Positions 25,101 to 37,300 of a DNA stretch of 64,000 bases are shown piece by piece; within the stretch, counting starts at the first letter, position 1; the number at the start of each line of letters is the position of its first letter. The translations under genes were made by a program, and so were the position numbers. The notes below the pieces were generated by a model that was not told the origin of the DNA, made no database searches, and was given only the letters and a program-made list of their open reading frames with translations. The DNA comes from Mycteria americana (Eukaryota; Chordata; Aves; Ciconiiformes; Ciconiidae). The stretch covers positions 85,419,062 through 85,483,061 of the forward strand of contig NC_134367.1 of NCBI RefSeq assembly GCF_035582795.1, written 5' to 3'.

Positions 25101-28000
25101 GGAAGATTACTGTTCCACTGTATTAGTGGCATTTGTGACCTGGAACAGAAGTTCTTTATTTTCATGGGGAAAAGCTGTAGAGGATCAGTTAGAAAAAGGT
25201 TTTATATCTTTGTGTGGGGACAGAGCAATAATATTTTGCTGGGCAAGAATATATTGTCCATGGCAGGAAAAAGGTTTCATCCGCAGCCTTGTGCTCAGAA
25301 GGCGGGAAACTCCTTGAGACTGTGGGTTAATTGCTATTTCAAAGAATAAACTAACTGGCTATGTATTACCAGATAGTTTGTAGATCTTTGGGAAAAGTCT
25401 CTGTCCTCATCAAAGATGGCTGTTTTTTTGATGGGGCCAGGAAAGGGGTGAGAAGAGGCATGTGCAGACTTGATTTGTAAAAACTATTTGAAAATATTAA
25501 TTCTGTATTTGAGTGGAAATTTACAAAATCCTGAACTCTTCACATTATCATTAGTTACAGTGAATTTAGCAGCTTGCAGGGTTACAGCAAGATAAGACAT
25601 AGATTGTACTTCAGAAGAGAAATTTTATTAGAAAGTTAATCCACTGTTTTAGAGAATGCTGTTGCTTAAAGTTATCTTATTCTGGATTTAGTTTTCATGA
25701 TACAGTTAGATTTAGTTTTGCCAAAATAATTGCTGGCTTTCTGGACTGGTCCGTTAGTTAAGTAACAAACAAAGATTTCTATATCACTCATTAAAGAATG
25801 GTACAAGAACAGGCATGCAACAGCCAAATTAGTCTGTACTGTTGACAGTGCTCTAGAGATATTTATATGTAATTGCAGGCACCTCCTTCAGTACTAGGAA
25901 AAAAATTGTTAAATTATGATGACTAACCTAAGTTTTGAGGCAGTAATATTATCTAGACTATTGGCTTCTATTATTAAATTCCATTACTTTAAAGAGTTCT
26001 TTATGAATAATTTGTTAAAAAAAACTATTTCAAATTGAGAATCCAATGCAATTTACAGATACGCTTTTAAAAATACATGGTTTTTAACAACGTTAACCAG
26101 TTTTGGCTGCTGGCACAAGTGTTGTTCCACTAAAATAATTTTGTTATTGTTTACTAAAATAATTTTAATCCTAATGTAGGAAGATTTCAGGTTGTAAGTT
26201 ATCAGAATAGTAAATGCCACACTGATGGTAAAACCTGGCTTAGCCCCCAACACCAATGCTTTGTATGTTTCTGCAGTTTACAGCCACCTCTGTAACAATA
26301 GTACCCATGGGATATTTTGGATTATGTTAATGGATACATTTTTATATAGATTATATGTATATTTATCCAAAGTTTTTGTAGTCACTGACTATATCTACTT
26401 CGGGGGTTAAAACCAGTAGTCTTCAAGGAGCACACAGAGGCAATATATACATGCAGGTCCTCAGGGCAGATACGGCATTCATTTTATTAAGGCATAAATT
26501 TGGCAGGTTTAAAATCCAGATTCTTAGCTCTACTGTGCCTTTGTCAATCCTTACAGTTATAGGAGAGGCTCCAATTGTTACTCTAGAATTTGTGCAGATC
26601 GGTGTTGGTAAGAATACGCTTTCTCTGCCCTCTAACTCTCAGCCTTATTATCCATCACCAAAAATATTGTGCCTCTAAGGACATCTAGGGAAACATACAG
26701 AATCAGCAATTTTACTTCTATTTAGACTTGGTGTTACCCCTTGGTGTTACCCTGGTGAAACTAAGAAATACCTCCATTCTTTGAGAATGAGTTTCAATAT
26801 TAATGTGGAAGCAATCAGAGTCAGCCCATACCACAAACGGCCGGACTCCAATGATATGCCTAAAAAAATACTTCTTTGGTTTTTACACATCATGAATTAC
26901 AGAAATGTTGGTGATCTGTTAGCTCTGCCTTGGAGATTAAGATATATATATGTGTGTTTGTGTGTCTGTATAACCCAATGACAAAACCTCCATTTATCCA
27001 GGTGAAATAAGGGTGATGCTCTGAATCTTCTAAATACCATGTCAGTAATCTCACTGGTAGGATGATTTAGGTGTACACCGTAAAAGCTCTCCTCACAAAG
27101 AATTGCTCTTTTACAAGAATTCACAAATTCAGTAACAGAATCTTTGAAAAACATTAATATTATTGATCTTAATGAAATGCCAAATAGCAGGATGAGCCAC
27201 TGTATTCAATCTAAATTCTGAGAATAAGAGCAATTTAATCTTTATCACTTTTTTTTTTTTTTTTTTTTAAGATTTGTAACATGCATGAGAGATAGAAAAT
27301 AAACTGTGGAAAAGCACTCAATTTTTAATGCTTTATGGACCAAAGGCTACTTTTAGTTACTCCAGTGTAAGCCAGTTGACTGAATTGGAGCTCCCGGTGT
27401 AACAGAGTAGAATTTGGCTCTAAAGTTACCTCGTTAATAAATGAGTAAGGTGGCTAACACACAAATGTGGTCTTTATAATGGCAAAGTCAGTTATGCCAG
27501 TTTCTTTTGTTTGTATTTTACAATAAATAGCAATAGGTGATATTTCTTATTTAGAAAGTTATTTCTGCACGGACCCCTTTTAAGAAATCTGTGTTACTTT
27601 AAGTATATTGAAACCTTAACTGAGAGGATTTGCCAGAAATGAAAATAGGGACCCAAAGCGATTACATGCAAACATTTGACATCATCACACTATTGGAAGT
27701 GCCTGTAGCATAAGAGGATGAATTTTAAATATTTGGGAAAAACCAGTGCAGTTTATGATTGTTGCTCTGCAATACTTGGGTTCTTAAACTCTACCCCCGC
27801 AGTGTGAGCCATCTGCAGGTGCAACTTAAATCCCGATCACGACCACCTTTCTCTGTCTGAAGGCACTTACTTAAGCGTGTAAATACCTGTCAGAGCAGGA
27901 GCGCGAGCACCTGGGTTTTATATTGCTGAAGTACCTTACTTTAGGTCCAAACTGGTATGACTCGATGAGCCGTAATACGCACCCTGTGTCTGCGTTGTTA
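22101..28000. other. Intergenic, upstream of EDARADD
   Basis: AT-rich non-coding DNA with simple tracts: A12 at 24290-24301, GT-rich 24331-24342, AT/GT 26941-26967 and T20 at 27249-27268. I looked for an alternative EDARADD first exon like that of human isoform A and did not recognise one. No other gene was seen. Confidence 0.55.
27249..27268. repeat. poly(T)20 tract
   Basis: An uninterrupted run of 20 T in intergenic sequence. Confidence 0.9.
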
Positions 28001-28167
28001 GTGAAACACGGAGCGTTCATACAGCGGAGCACCTCCCGCCCGGGGGAGTTAACCCCGCGCATCGGCGGCAGAGCGGTGTTTCCCGCTGGCCCCAGCGGAC
28101 ACCTTTTCCACCCCGGCGGGAGTCGCGCCGGGGACCGCCGGGGGTGGGACCTCCCTCCCCGCGGAGG

Positions 28168-28188
28168 GCGAGGCGAGGCGAGGCGAGG
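28168..28188. repeat. GC-rich pentanucleotide repeat
   Basis: About four tandem copies of GCGAG/GAGGC in the EDARADD 5' region, about 135-155 bp before the ATG and probably in the 5'UTR or core promoter. Confidence 0.8.
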
Positions 28189-28320
28189 CCCCGCGCCCGG
28201 CCCTACCTGCGGCGGGGCTCCGGCAGGAAGGGGGCGGCGCGGCGCGGCGGGGCGGCGGTTCCGGGCACGTCGGCGGGCGCCGCTCGTTCCTCGCGCTGGG
28301 ACCCCGCCGCCGCCCGCCCC

Positions 28321-28351
28321 ATGGCCGCTCCGCGGGACCCGCTGCCCCCAG
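28321..28351 (+). CDS. EDARADD: EDARADD coding exon 1
   Basis: It encodes [10 protein letters not shown] plus the first base of codon 11; the donor is CCAG|GTGAGG. The +4 base is G and the -3 base is C, so the Kozak context is moderate. It is chosen because it matches the human isoform B N-terminus in length, phase and sequence. Confidence 0.85.
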
Positions 28352-31300
28352 GTGAGGACGCCGCCGCGGGGAGCCGGGCGGGCGAGGTGCCCCGCGGGGC
28401 GGCGGGAGGGACGCTGGCGGCTGCTCCCAGGTCCCCCCGCGGGTCCGGGCAGGCGCTGCGCGGGGTGCGGCCCGCGGCGCCCTGCCGCCCCGCTCCGCTC
28501 CCCTTCTCGGGCGGGGGCGACCCGCGGCCGCGGCTCATGGGAGCCAGGTGAGGAGCCTAGCTCCGGCCGAGGTGAAAAGGGTTTGTTGGTTGCTCCCTTC
28601 CCCCTCCGCACACGCTAATTAAGCATGGTAATAATTTATCATGTGCTCTGCTGATGTGATTTAGTGCAACTTGTCTTGTCAAGCCTGCTCCAGTATTTAG
28701 CGTGTAAGTTAGCTCGTGCTTGCTAACAGCACGTTATAAAGCGTTTTCTTAAAATCCCAGACGCCGGGTGCTTAGGAGGCCTACACTCTCTAACTTACAT
28801 GGCTAATGGTGCAAATGACTTTTGAGTACCTCATCTCAGGTGTGCCAGCATCACAGTTTTTCCCTATCTGTCCGCTCAGACAGTGACAAAGTTTTGAGTA
28901 GTTAACAGTAAACAAAAATGCAGAAGTGCTGATGGACTTAGATTTTTCAGAGAACTGAATATTCTATAATTTGCTCTATTTCCTCCTCTTATTCAAAGGG
29001 GAAACTCATGTGCCTCTGGTCAAAGCACCATTGTTGATTTGGGTTTAATCAAAGGGTTCATCTCTATGAACAACATTAGTATGAAGGTGATCGCTTTGTT
29101 CGAGTTGTACTAAGTTGTACTATTAATGTGTATGCCCTGCCTTGGTGTGAAAGAGGTCTTATGTCTATGGTTGAACTACATAACTATAATAGACCTTACA
29201 TGCTTCACTCGCTACTGGTGGTGTCAAGGCTATGTTGCAGGGAAAAAACTGTAACAGAGGGGAATACTATCTCTGCTCCATGGTGCTTTGTGAACCCCCT
29301 CCTGCTTAAAGGTCAAAATGCTGAGGTCTCCAAAACTCACCTTCAGACTTCCTTCCAGTGCAAGGACAAAGAGCAGATGTAGGATTAGAAGTTTGGATGT
29401 GTATGTGTATACACATATATACATCTGCATATATATAAAATTGGCAAACTGTTCACACTGGTAAGTGCACAGCATTGCATCCCCGTTAGAGTAGCAGTAT
29501 TGAACAGAGGGAAACGGTGGTGATGGGTACGAGTCTGCTGCTCCTGTTGCAGACTGGTTATACTGGACAGGCTCAGGCAGAAGAGCCATGGCAGCCGCTG
29601 AGCAGTCAGTGTGCAGGTGCTGGGCAGCAGAAAGGAACCCTGGGAGCAACCATCGAACCTGACTTACATCTGTCTGAGTCAATTTCCATGTGCTGATTTA
29701 TGTCCATCTGAGTCAACTCACCTGTGGTTCCTGGCAGAAGTGTGGGGAAGTAAATGTAGGCCAGTGGCTGTATGCTCTCAGTGGGGAGTATGATGATAGT
29801 GATTTTTTGGAGGGATCCCAGATGATGTTGTTATCAAGCTGTCTGTCAAAGTAACTATGAAGTCAGACGGTCTGCACTGAATAGTCAGTCAGATGATACC
29901 TGTATTTCCTGTTGGCCTTTCAACATGCAAAACTGTGAATGTTTTACATTTGAGATAAACAGAGAACTTTCCTCCCTGCTGTTTTGTGCACCTGCATCCA
30001 GCTGTATGAGATGAGCTGCAGACTGCTGTGGGAGGTACGTGTGGGTAAGAGAGAGGGGACGTGGCATTTTAATTGCCTTAATCACATTTAAATATTAAGT
30101 CCATGGTTTTCAAATTATCTGCCAACTATCAATGATCAACGAGACCATGGTGAATCATCTGTAGCCAGTATGTGGAGCATTTATCCTTAGGTACAAATAT
30201 TTATATACATACATGCCACTTATAGGAACTGTTGGGACTTGGTAGTGCTCTACAACCTAAAAAACATGGAAATTGCTGTTCTTCATAAAGAACTAGAAAA
30301 ATAAAAGGGAAGAAATTGAGGCACAGGGAAAGAAATACAGTTTAAAAATATTTTTCAGGATGGATACTAAGCAAGAAAGATGCAGAGTCACAGATTCACG
30401 GTGACTGTGTTTCTGTGTGAGATCTAGAAAGCAGAAGTCGATTAAAGGTACCACCCTGTACCCCATCACCTCTTTTAGGGTCACCCTGGGGTCTGTCAAA
30501 TCCTTACTTCAAATGCCTGTATTCTTGGAGCTTCTTCCATTTTTTCAGTGCTTCCCTCTGGATTATGGAAAGTAAATAATAACCAGTGTCGCAGTGTACC
30601 TGGGCCATATCTTGGACATGTGACAGAAGGTAGGGGATGAAGCCCTTACCATAGCTACAGCAGCCACCAAGGTTCACCAGGGCATGGACCTTTTGTGGGG
30701 TCTGCTTTCATCTACCTCAAGGCTCCTCTTATATTACAAGGGCAAAAGCAAGTTTGGTTTTTTGTTTGTTTGTTTTTTTAAACTCAGCCAATAATCCATA
30801 AAGAGGAGCTGTAAGGCCTCCAGAATAACTGATAATAAGGTGCATGCTTTGCCACTGGGTTTGTCGGGTCTTTGCTGACAGTGGAGAAACAGCGAGACTA
30901 GGGATGCCTGTGCTGGCCTTCTTCCCTGGAGCCTTTCTTTGGCTCCCAGTAACTCCTCCTTTTTCAGCTTTCCTTTACAGGGTGGGCTTCTCTCTTTGCC
31001 CCAGCTCCCTTTCCATTTTTTTCACAGTTCTCCACTACAGTTCCCACTTGGATCCTTCATTTTTGGCCATACTCTCATGCAACATCTTATGCCACCTTAT
31101 TGTATTTTCTCATATCCCAGCCTGACTCCCACGCTCTCTGCATTTGAGTTGGGAAGCTTATGGTGGTTTGTGCTGGCCCGTCCCATCAGGGCAGGCTTTA
31201 TCCAGAACGTTCTGTTAATACCGTGTTTCTGGAGCAGGGATTTATTATTTACCAAAAAGGGCACATGTGACAAGAATATGGGGTTTTGGTTTGGGTTTTT

Positions 31301-34300
31301 TTTTCCTCTCCTGCATATGCTTTCCTAAACTTTGCACTGCAGCGTGAACATGCTCATCTGAAATTTCAAAGACCTCTGCCTTTGTAAAATGTTCATTGTG
31401 TCTGTGTGCAAAGGCTGTGCTCAAGCCTTGTAGATCTGACCCCTCTGATTGTGTGCCACCTGCCTGGAGAACGCGTGTGGTCTTCCTGTGGGCACTAGCA
31501 CTGAGAAAGGCTGCTCTTGGCATTGCAGAGAGGGGCTGGGCACCACACTGGACACCCAGGAACTGCTGCTGATGGGGCTCCCTCACAGAAGCAGGAGGGA
31601 GAACAGCTCTGTCCTGGAGCCCTGGGGCTCCTTCTGTCCTGCTGCTGCTACTGTTTTTATTTTCAGGCCTGTTTATTGTACTGTCATCTTATGCTTTAGC
31701 TTATTGTTCTATTGTATTGAGTAGATTTGTAGGAGCAGGCCCCAAAATAAACAATTATGCTAAATCTGAGTTGGTTAGAGTAGTGTCTGTGTAACTTCTG
31801 TGCTATTTTGGGGCTCAGTGTTTATACTGGGTGTTTTGTAATTCATTTCTGGGACTAAGTTGTGTTCTAAAATGCACTGATTTCTATATTTGGGAGAAGG
31901 TAATCACCAAATATTGATTCCAACCACCTCTTTCTGGTTGCAGTTCACAGAATCGTATAGGTTGGAAAAGACCTTTAAGATCATCACATCCAACCGTAAA
32001 CCTAACACTACCAAGACCACCACTGTACCATGTCCCTAAGCACCTCATCCAAACGTCCTTTAAATACCTCCAGGGATGGCGACTCAACCACTTCCCTGGG
32101 CAGCCTCTTCCAATGCTTGATAACCCTTTCAGTGAAGAAAAATTTCCTAATATCCAGTCTAAACCTCCCCTGGCGCAACTTGAGGCCATTTCCTCTCGTC
32201 CTATCACTTGTTACCTGGGAGAAGAGACCGACCCCCACCTCTCTACACCCTCCTTTCAGGTAGTTGTAGAGAGCGATAAGGTCTCCCCTCGGCCTCCTTT
32301 TCTCCAGGCTAAACAACCCCAGTTCCCTCAGCCGCTCCTCATCAGACTTGTGCTCCAGACCCTTCACCAGCTTTGTTGCCCTTCTCTGGACACGCTCCAG
32401 CACCTCAATGTCCCTCTTGTAGTGAGGGGCCCAAAACTGAACACAGTGTTCGAGGTGCGGCCTCACCAGTGCCGAGTACAGAGGCACGATCACTTCCCTA
32501 GTCCTGCTGGCCACGCTATTTTTGATACAAGCCAGGATGCCATTGGCTTTCTTGGCCACCTGGGCACACTGCTGGCTCATATTCAGGCGGCTGTCAACCA
32601 GCACCCCCAGGTCCTTCTCTGCCAGGCAGCTTTCCAGCCACTCTTCCCCAAGCCTGTAGTGTTGCATGGGGTTGCTGTGGCCCAAGTGCAGGACCTTGCA
32701 CTTGGCCTTGTTGAACCCCATACAATTGACCTCGGCCCATCGATCCAGCCTGTCCAGGTCCCTCTGCAGAGCCTTCCTACCCTCAAGCAGATCAACACTC
32801 CCACACAACCTGGTGTCATCTGCAAACTGACTGAGGGTAAAGTTGAAAAACTTTATGAGGGTAAAGTTGAAAACATTTAATGTGTTCTTGTAGTAAGTAT
32901 AAGGACTTTTAGAATGAGAGTGACCAGAATGGAGTGAAAATCCTACTACATAATTTAAAATGCTTTTAAGTTTTTGAAAATGTGATACTTATCAACAGAA
33001 GAGATTCCCTGAGGAAATGGGATGACGATGTTAAATTACAGGAGTGGTGTTGTGAATCCGGACTTCTGTTTGAGATTTGTTTCAGGTTCTCTGTGCACTT
33101 TTGGTCAGTGCCCCACTATTATTTGTCAATGTAGCCATCGGTGCAGAGGGGTGACATTTAATGATTCACCTGCACATGCTTTGAAGTTTTATTTTTGTAT
33201 CCTTTTGATGCAAATATAATTGAAGTTTATGATTCTATTGGATAGAAATAATTAACGTTTACCTCAAATATATTTTTTAATTACGTTTTGTACTATGGTC
33301 TGCTGTTTACTATAGTATTAATTTTTGTTGTAGTGGGTATGTTTACTGTTTGAATTATTGCTCTAAGGAAAAAACAGTGCTGCCACTCGGAGAACAAAAC
33401 TTAGCTTTTAGCAGATTTACTGGATTTTATTCTTTACTGCTGAATTGTTTTGTGATTTTTTTTTTTTTTTACTAAAAATAATTTAGAATTTTCATTTAAG
33501 TCTATCTTTTGTTACCTTAGAGTTGGGTTTCCTCGTTGCATGTAGTTTCTCATCTATGTGCTAGTAGCTCTGACATTTTCTAGTTTGTCATGGTTTCTTG
33601 TGGAAACGTAATTTGACATAATGCATGTAATGGCTGCATAGCTATGCTTTATCTTGGCCAGACAAAGAAGCAAAATATGAATTGCCAGACATAAATATTT
33701 TGAGGATTATGCAGTGATGAAGCTTTCTTATTTCCAGTAGATCATGCAGCAAAAGAGCCGGTGGAGGATACGGATCCAAGCACTCTTTCCTTAACAATGG
33801 TATGTGTTTCTGGTCTAATACAGTTCGAATCATTATAGCCCTCTGCACTTATGTAATGCAGAAGTGGGGTAAAACATTCAAGGATGTTAACTCAAACTGT
33901 GAGTATATACAGAGTTTTGCTTATTTGTATGATTGTATAAACAAATTTTAGTTTACTAACCTTGTGCAATTAAACTGTAAATAAAAATACCAATAGGTAC
34001 GTAAGCTGAATTGGATGGTATCAGCTGAGCTGTCCATGGGATAGCTTCTAGAAGCTATGACTGTACCATTTCTTTAATTTAAAAAGACCCAACAACCGAG
34101 AAAGATTGGTGCTGACATTCTTCTGTCTGTATGAGTTGGAGGGATGAGAAAACCCACCTAGGGCTTAAAATTTTGATTGTACTAAGTTATTATTCCTTCC
34201 TTCCTGTACCTATTTTGTCTGATGAGTTAAAGTCATGGAAAGGTAAGACCAACCAGCGGTGCCTTACAGCAGGTGTGGGTGAACCTAGGGAGAGACCAAA

Positions 34301-37300
34301 CGCGCGCTCTAGTGCTTGCTGGCAGGGTAACGCTGTTTATGACAAGTTTTTGTATCTTAGGATATTAAACATGCCAGTCTTATGCTGAGACAGGAGTATA
34401 TCAGGTAAAAGTAATATGAAATTCTGTGAAGTCTTTAAGAGTTTTTCTTTTTAATGTTGCTATGGATTGTTTACACTGGGGAAAAGTTGCAGTGCTGTGT
34501 AGCCCAGAGAAGACTGTTGTCTAATCTAGTTATGTAAACAGATTGAAATGCATTGGTTTATTTTATGGATGGCAAGTGAGCAAGTTATTGCTTTGCCTTG
34601 GTGTTTTCTTCCCATTTTGAAGCTTTGCAACAGGGAGTCAGCATCAGGAAACTCTGAAAATTTCACTAGTACTTTAAATGCTAATCCTTCACTGGGATCC
34701 ATTATTGCAGTCTGTGTACATGCATTTGTGTTGGCAGGTTTTATAATAAAAGATATAGACTTTGTGATTGTTTTTGTGGACTGACTAAATTAGATGCTAT
34801 GCTTTGCTAAGGGGAGTTTTTAAAGGTGGGGAAAAGTTGCTATGTCTGAGGCAAAGGAAAGTTTGTTTATCCCCCCCACTCCCTTAATTTAAGATGTCTT
34901 TAATCTGTTTGCTTGGTTAGGAGCTTCTATAAAAGCCACACCTACTTTTACATAAGGGTAGGGGTCATAGGGAAGGAGGTGCATTTCAAGTATAATAGTA
35001 AGTTATAACATTCCTGGAAATCAGCCACTATCCCCTTAAACTCAGTAATAATAGTTTTCTATTGCATCTTAATCAGCTTTTTAATTTTAGAGCAGAAGGG
35101 AAAAATATTTTTTTCTTTCAGTACAGTAACATTTTGGTAAAAGCTTATATCTGCTAAAAGAGCTTTTGAAGTCATCTCTATTCCTCCTGGTATGCATTCC
35201 CGTTTCTAGATTATTGTGCTACTTAAACGCAAAATTTCTTTCCCAATCTCTGTTTTATCACTAAAAAGTAATACCTTTAAAAATACTGCAGCAAAGCAGC
35301 AATCTCTATTACTTTTGCATGTGCTAATCAGTAGTGTTAGTAGCATCTCAATTCCCGCATAAGAAGAGTGTTACTATGTCTGATTGTAGACAGATCAACT
35401 AGTAGCAATTTAAGAGATGCAACTATAATTATGCAGTTTTACATACTCTTTCTCCAGCACAATTACACTCAAAATAATAAACATCTGTGTCTCTTGCCAT
35501 TTTGTGACAGACTGAAAAATATCCTGTCCAAGACACAGGAGTACCTAAAGGTAAGTATTGTGAATTCTGTCTATTCAGGTGTCATAGATCTGTGTTGTTA
35601 CATGCAATAAAACCATTGGTGTTATCCAACAGATTAAAATACTCTTTTTCCTAGATGTTTATGTTTTAAATGTAGTGTCGTTTTCTGTATTTTTAAGGTC
35701 AGTTTGGTGTATATATATAACTTTTGAAATTTCCTTCCAAAGTTTAGTTTTGATCTACAAGTCAGTCTAAAACTATCATCAGAAGATCTTGTTTCTCAGT
35801 CTGGAAGGAAAATATAGTGGTGCCATCAAAAAACAGTGTTCAGAGAACAGATGGTAGAGACGTGGTAATGTTAGAAGGTGGCTTTGAGAGATTACCAGTG
35901 CCTTCAGGTTATCAGAAATATTATCCAGAAATACCTTCCAGGTCTCTTGCTTCTGCATTCTCAGCCCTATAACCAATTAACTCTTCATGCCGTCTTTTAC
36001 CTTCAGCGGTTATTAATACCATCTACTTGGGAATCCAGTATAGGTCCACTTTGCACAAGTTCCTGCCTCTCCTCACTGAAAATGGAGTGAGGGAGTGCAG
36101 GTTCTGTATTGCACCGAAGTCAAACACTTGGATTACACAGTGTGAATGTCCCCTTTTCATTTCCTTGACATGTGGGATGGATTTTTTTGTCATCCCAGGC
36201 TTCACTGTTAGCTTTTGTCCAGGGAATGCACTGGCAGGGGCTCAGTTGAGGAGTACTCTGCAGGCAGTGTGTTCTCCATCCTGTGTTGCATAGCAGGTCT
36301 GCAGCAGGGACAGACACAGGAAACTATGCAGAAGCTAGTCACAATGGAAACTTTTGCTGAGGAGCATGAGCAATATACCACTGGGGTTAAAGAAAGGTTA
36401 GAGACTATTCTGGGGGCTTGAGGGAGCCAGCCAGAGGAAATGAGCATCTTCTCAGAAGTGCTGCTCAGTAGGGGAGGAGAACATGGGATGAAAACTAATT
36501 TGAAATAATAAGCTACTTTCTGTTTATTCGCAGCCAGGTGGTTTGTTCCTTCAAAATTGTTTATTAACACTAAAGAAATTTCTCTGTAACATTCTTTTCC
36601 ATGTCCTGTTTCTTATCTCACCTGTGACATCAGGTCTCCCTCAAAATTAATTAGATAAATTCCTAAATTTCAAATTTGTCAAAGTTGTTTGAAATCTGAG
36701 ATTACATGTTTTAAATGGATTTAATTTAAAAAGGAAAGCTCAGAGGAAGTAGAAATTTCAGCACTTCCTGTAGAAAGGAAAGGAAATTAACTTATTTTAT
36801 TTTTAATTTTAGCTTCTGCTTTCTCTTGCTAAGTGTAAAAAGATATAAGTACTAATATAGCTTGACATTTCCCCTTTAGAATTGAAAGTGATGCAAATAT
36901 GTCTTAATATTCTGTTCATTTCCGTTATTTAAATTTTTTTCTGAGAACGACTTTTCATAACTATTTCTATAAAAATACAGACTTAGAAATATGAATCTGT
37001 GAGCTAAAAAGTGTTACAGATGTGCAGGTCTGATTCTGTGTAACACAATTATGTTTGCTTCAGATATAATGTTTGAATAGACAGTACATTAGCTGGGGGT
37101 GGGGGCTGTTTTGTTGCTTTTATAAGTCAATTAATTAATGGACCATTTTGGGGCCATAACTTATTAAAGTTCTTAGCACCCTTTACCGATTATAAATTAA
37201 AGGTGAGTTGAGGGAACTTTTCATCTTGCAGGACTAGGTTTAATGTTTACATCATGTTTTGATTATAATTCTACCTCCACTCAGATATAGAACAAATTTC

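Larger units (their letters stand above)
28010..28560. promoter_or_regulatory. CpG island, EDARADD promoter and first exon
   Basis: A sharp G+C-rich island that includes the EDARADD start codon at 28321 and first donor at 28352. It contains a kB-like 10-mer GGGACCTCCC (28146-28155) and a short GAGGC-type pentamer repeat (28168-28188). No TATA box is evident. Overlapping open frames on both strands reflect composition. Confidence 0.85.
28352..33737 (+). other. EDARADD intron 1
   Basis: 5.4 kb. It contains the minus-strand CR1 at 31946-32838, an AT/GT dinucleotide-like tract at 29397-29437 and T-rich tracts. The rest is unrecognised non-coding DNA. Confidence 0.8.

Noticed and set aside
27871-28618. 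Open frames of 231-246 codons on both strands
   Set aside because: Composition-driven frames across the EDARADD CpG island. Only 28321-28351 is supported as coding.
32113-32880. 255-codon plus-strand frame
   Set aside because: Antisense shadow of the CR1 reverse-transcriptase frame. The same shadow appears at 52181 and 58327.
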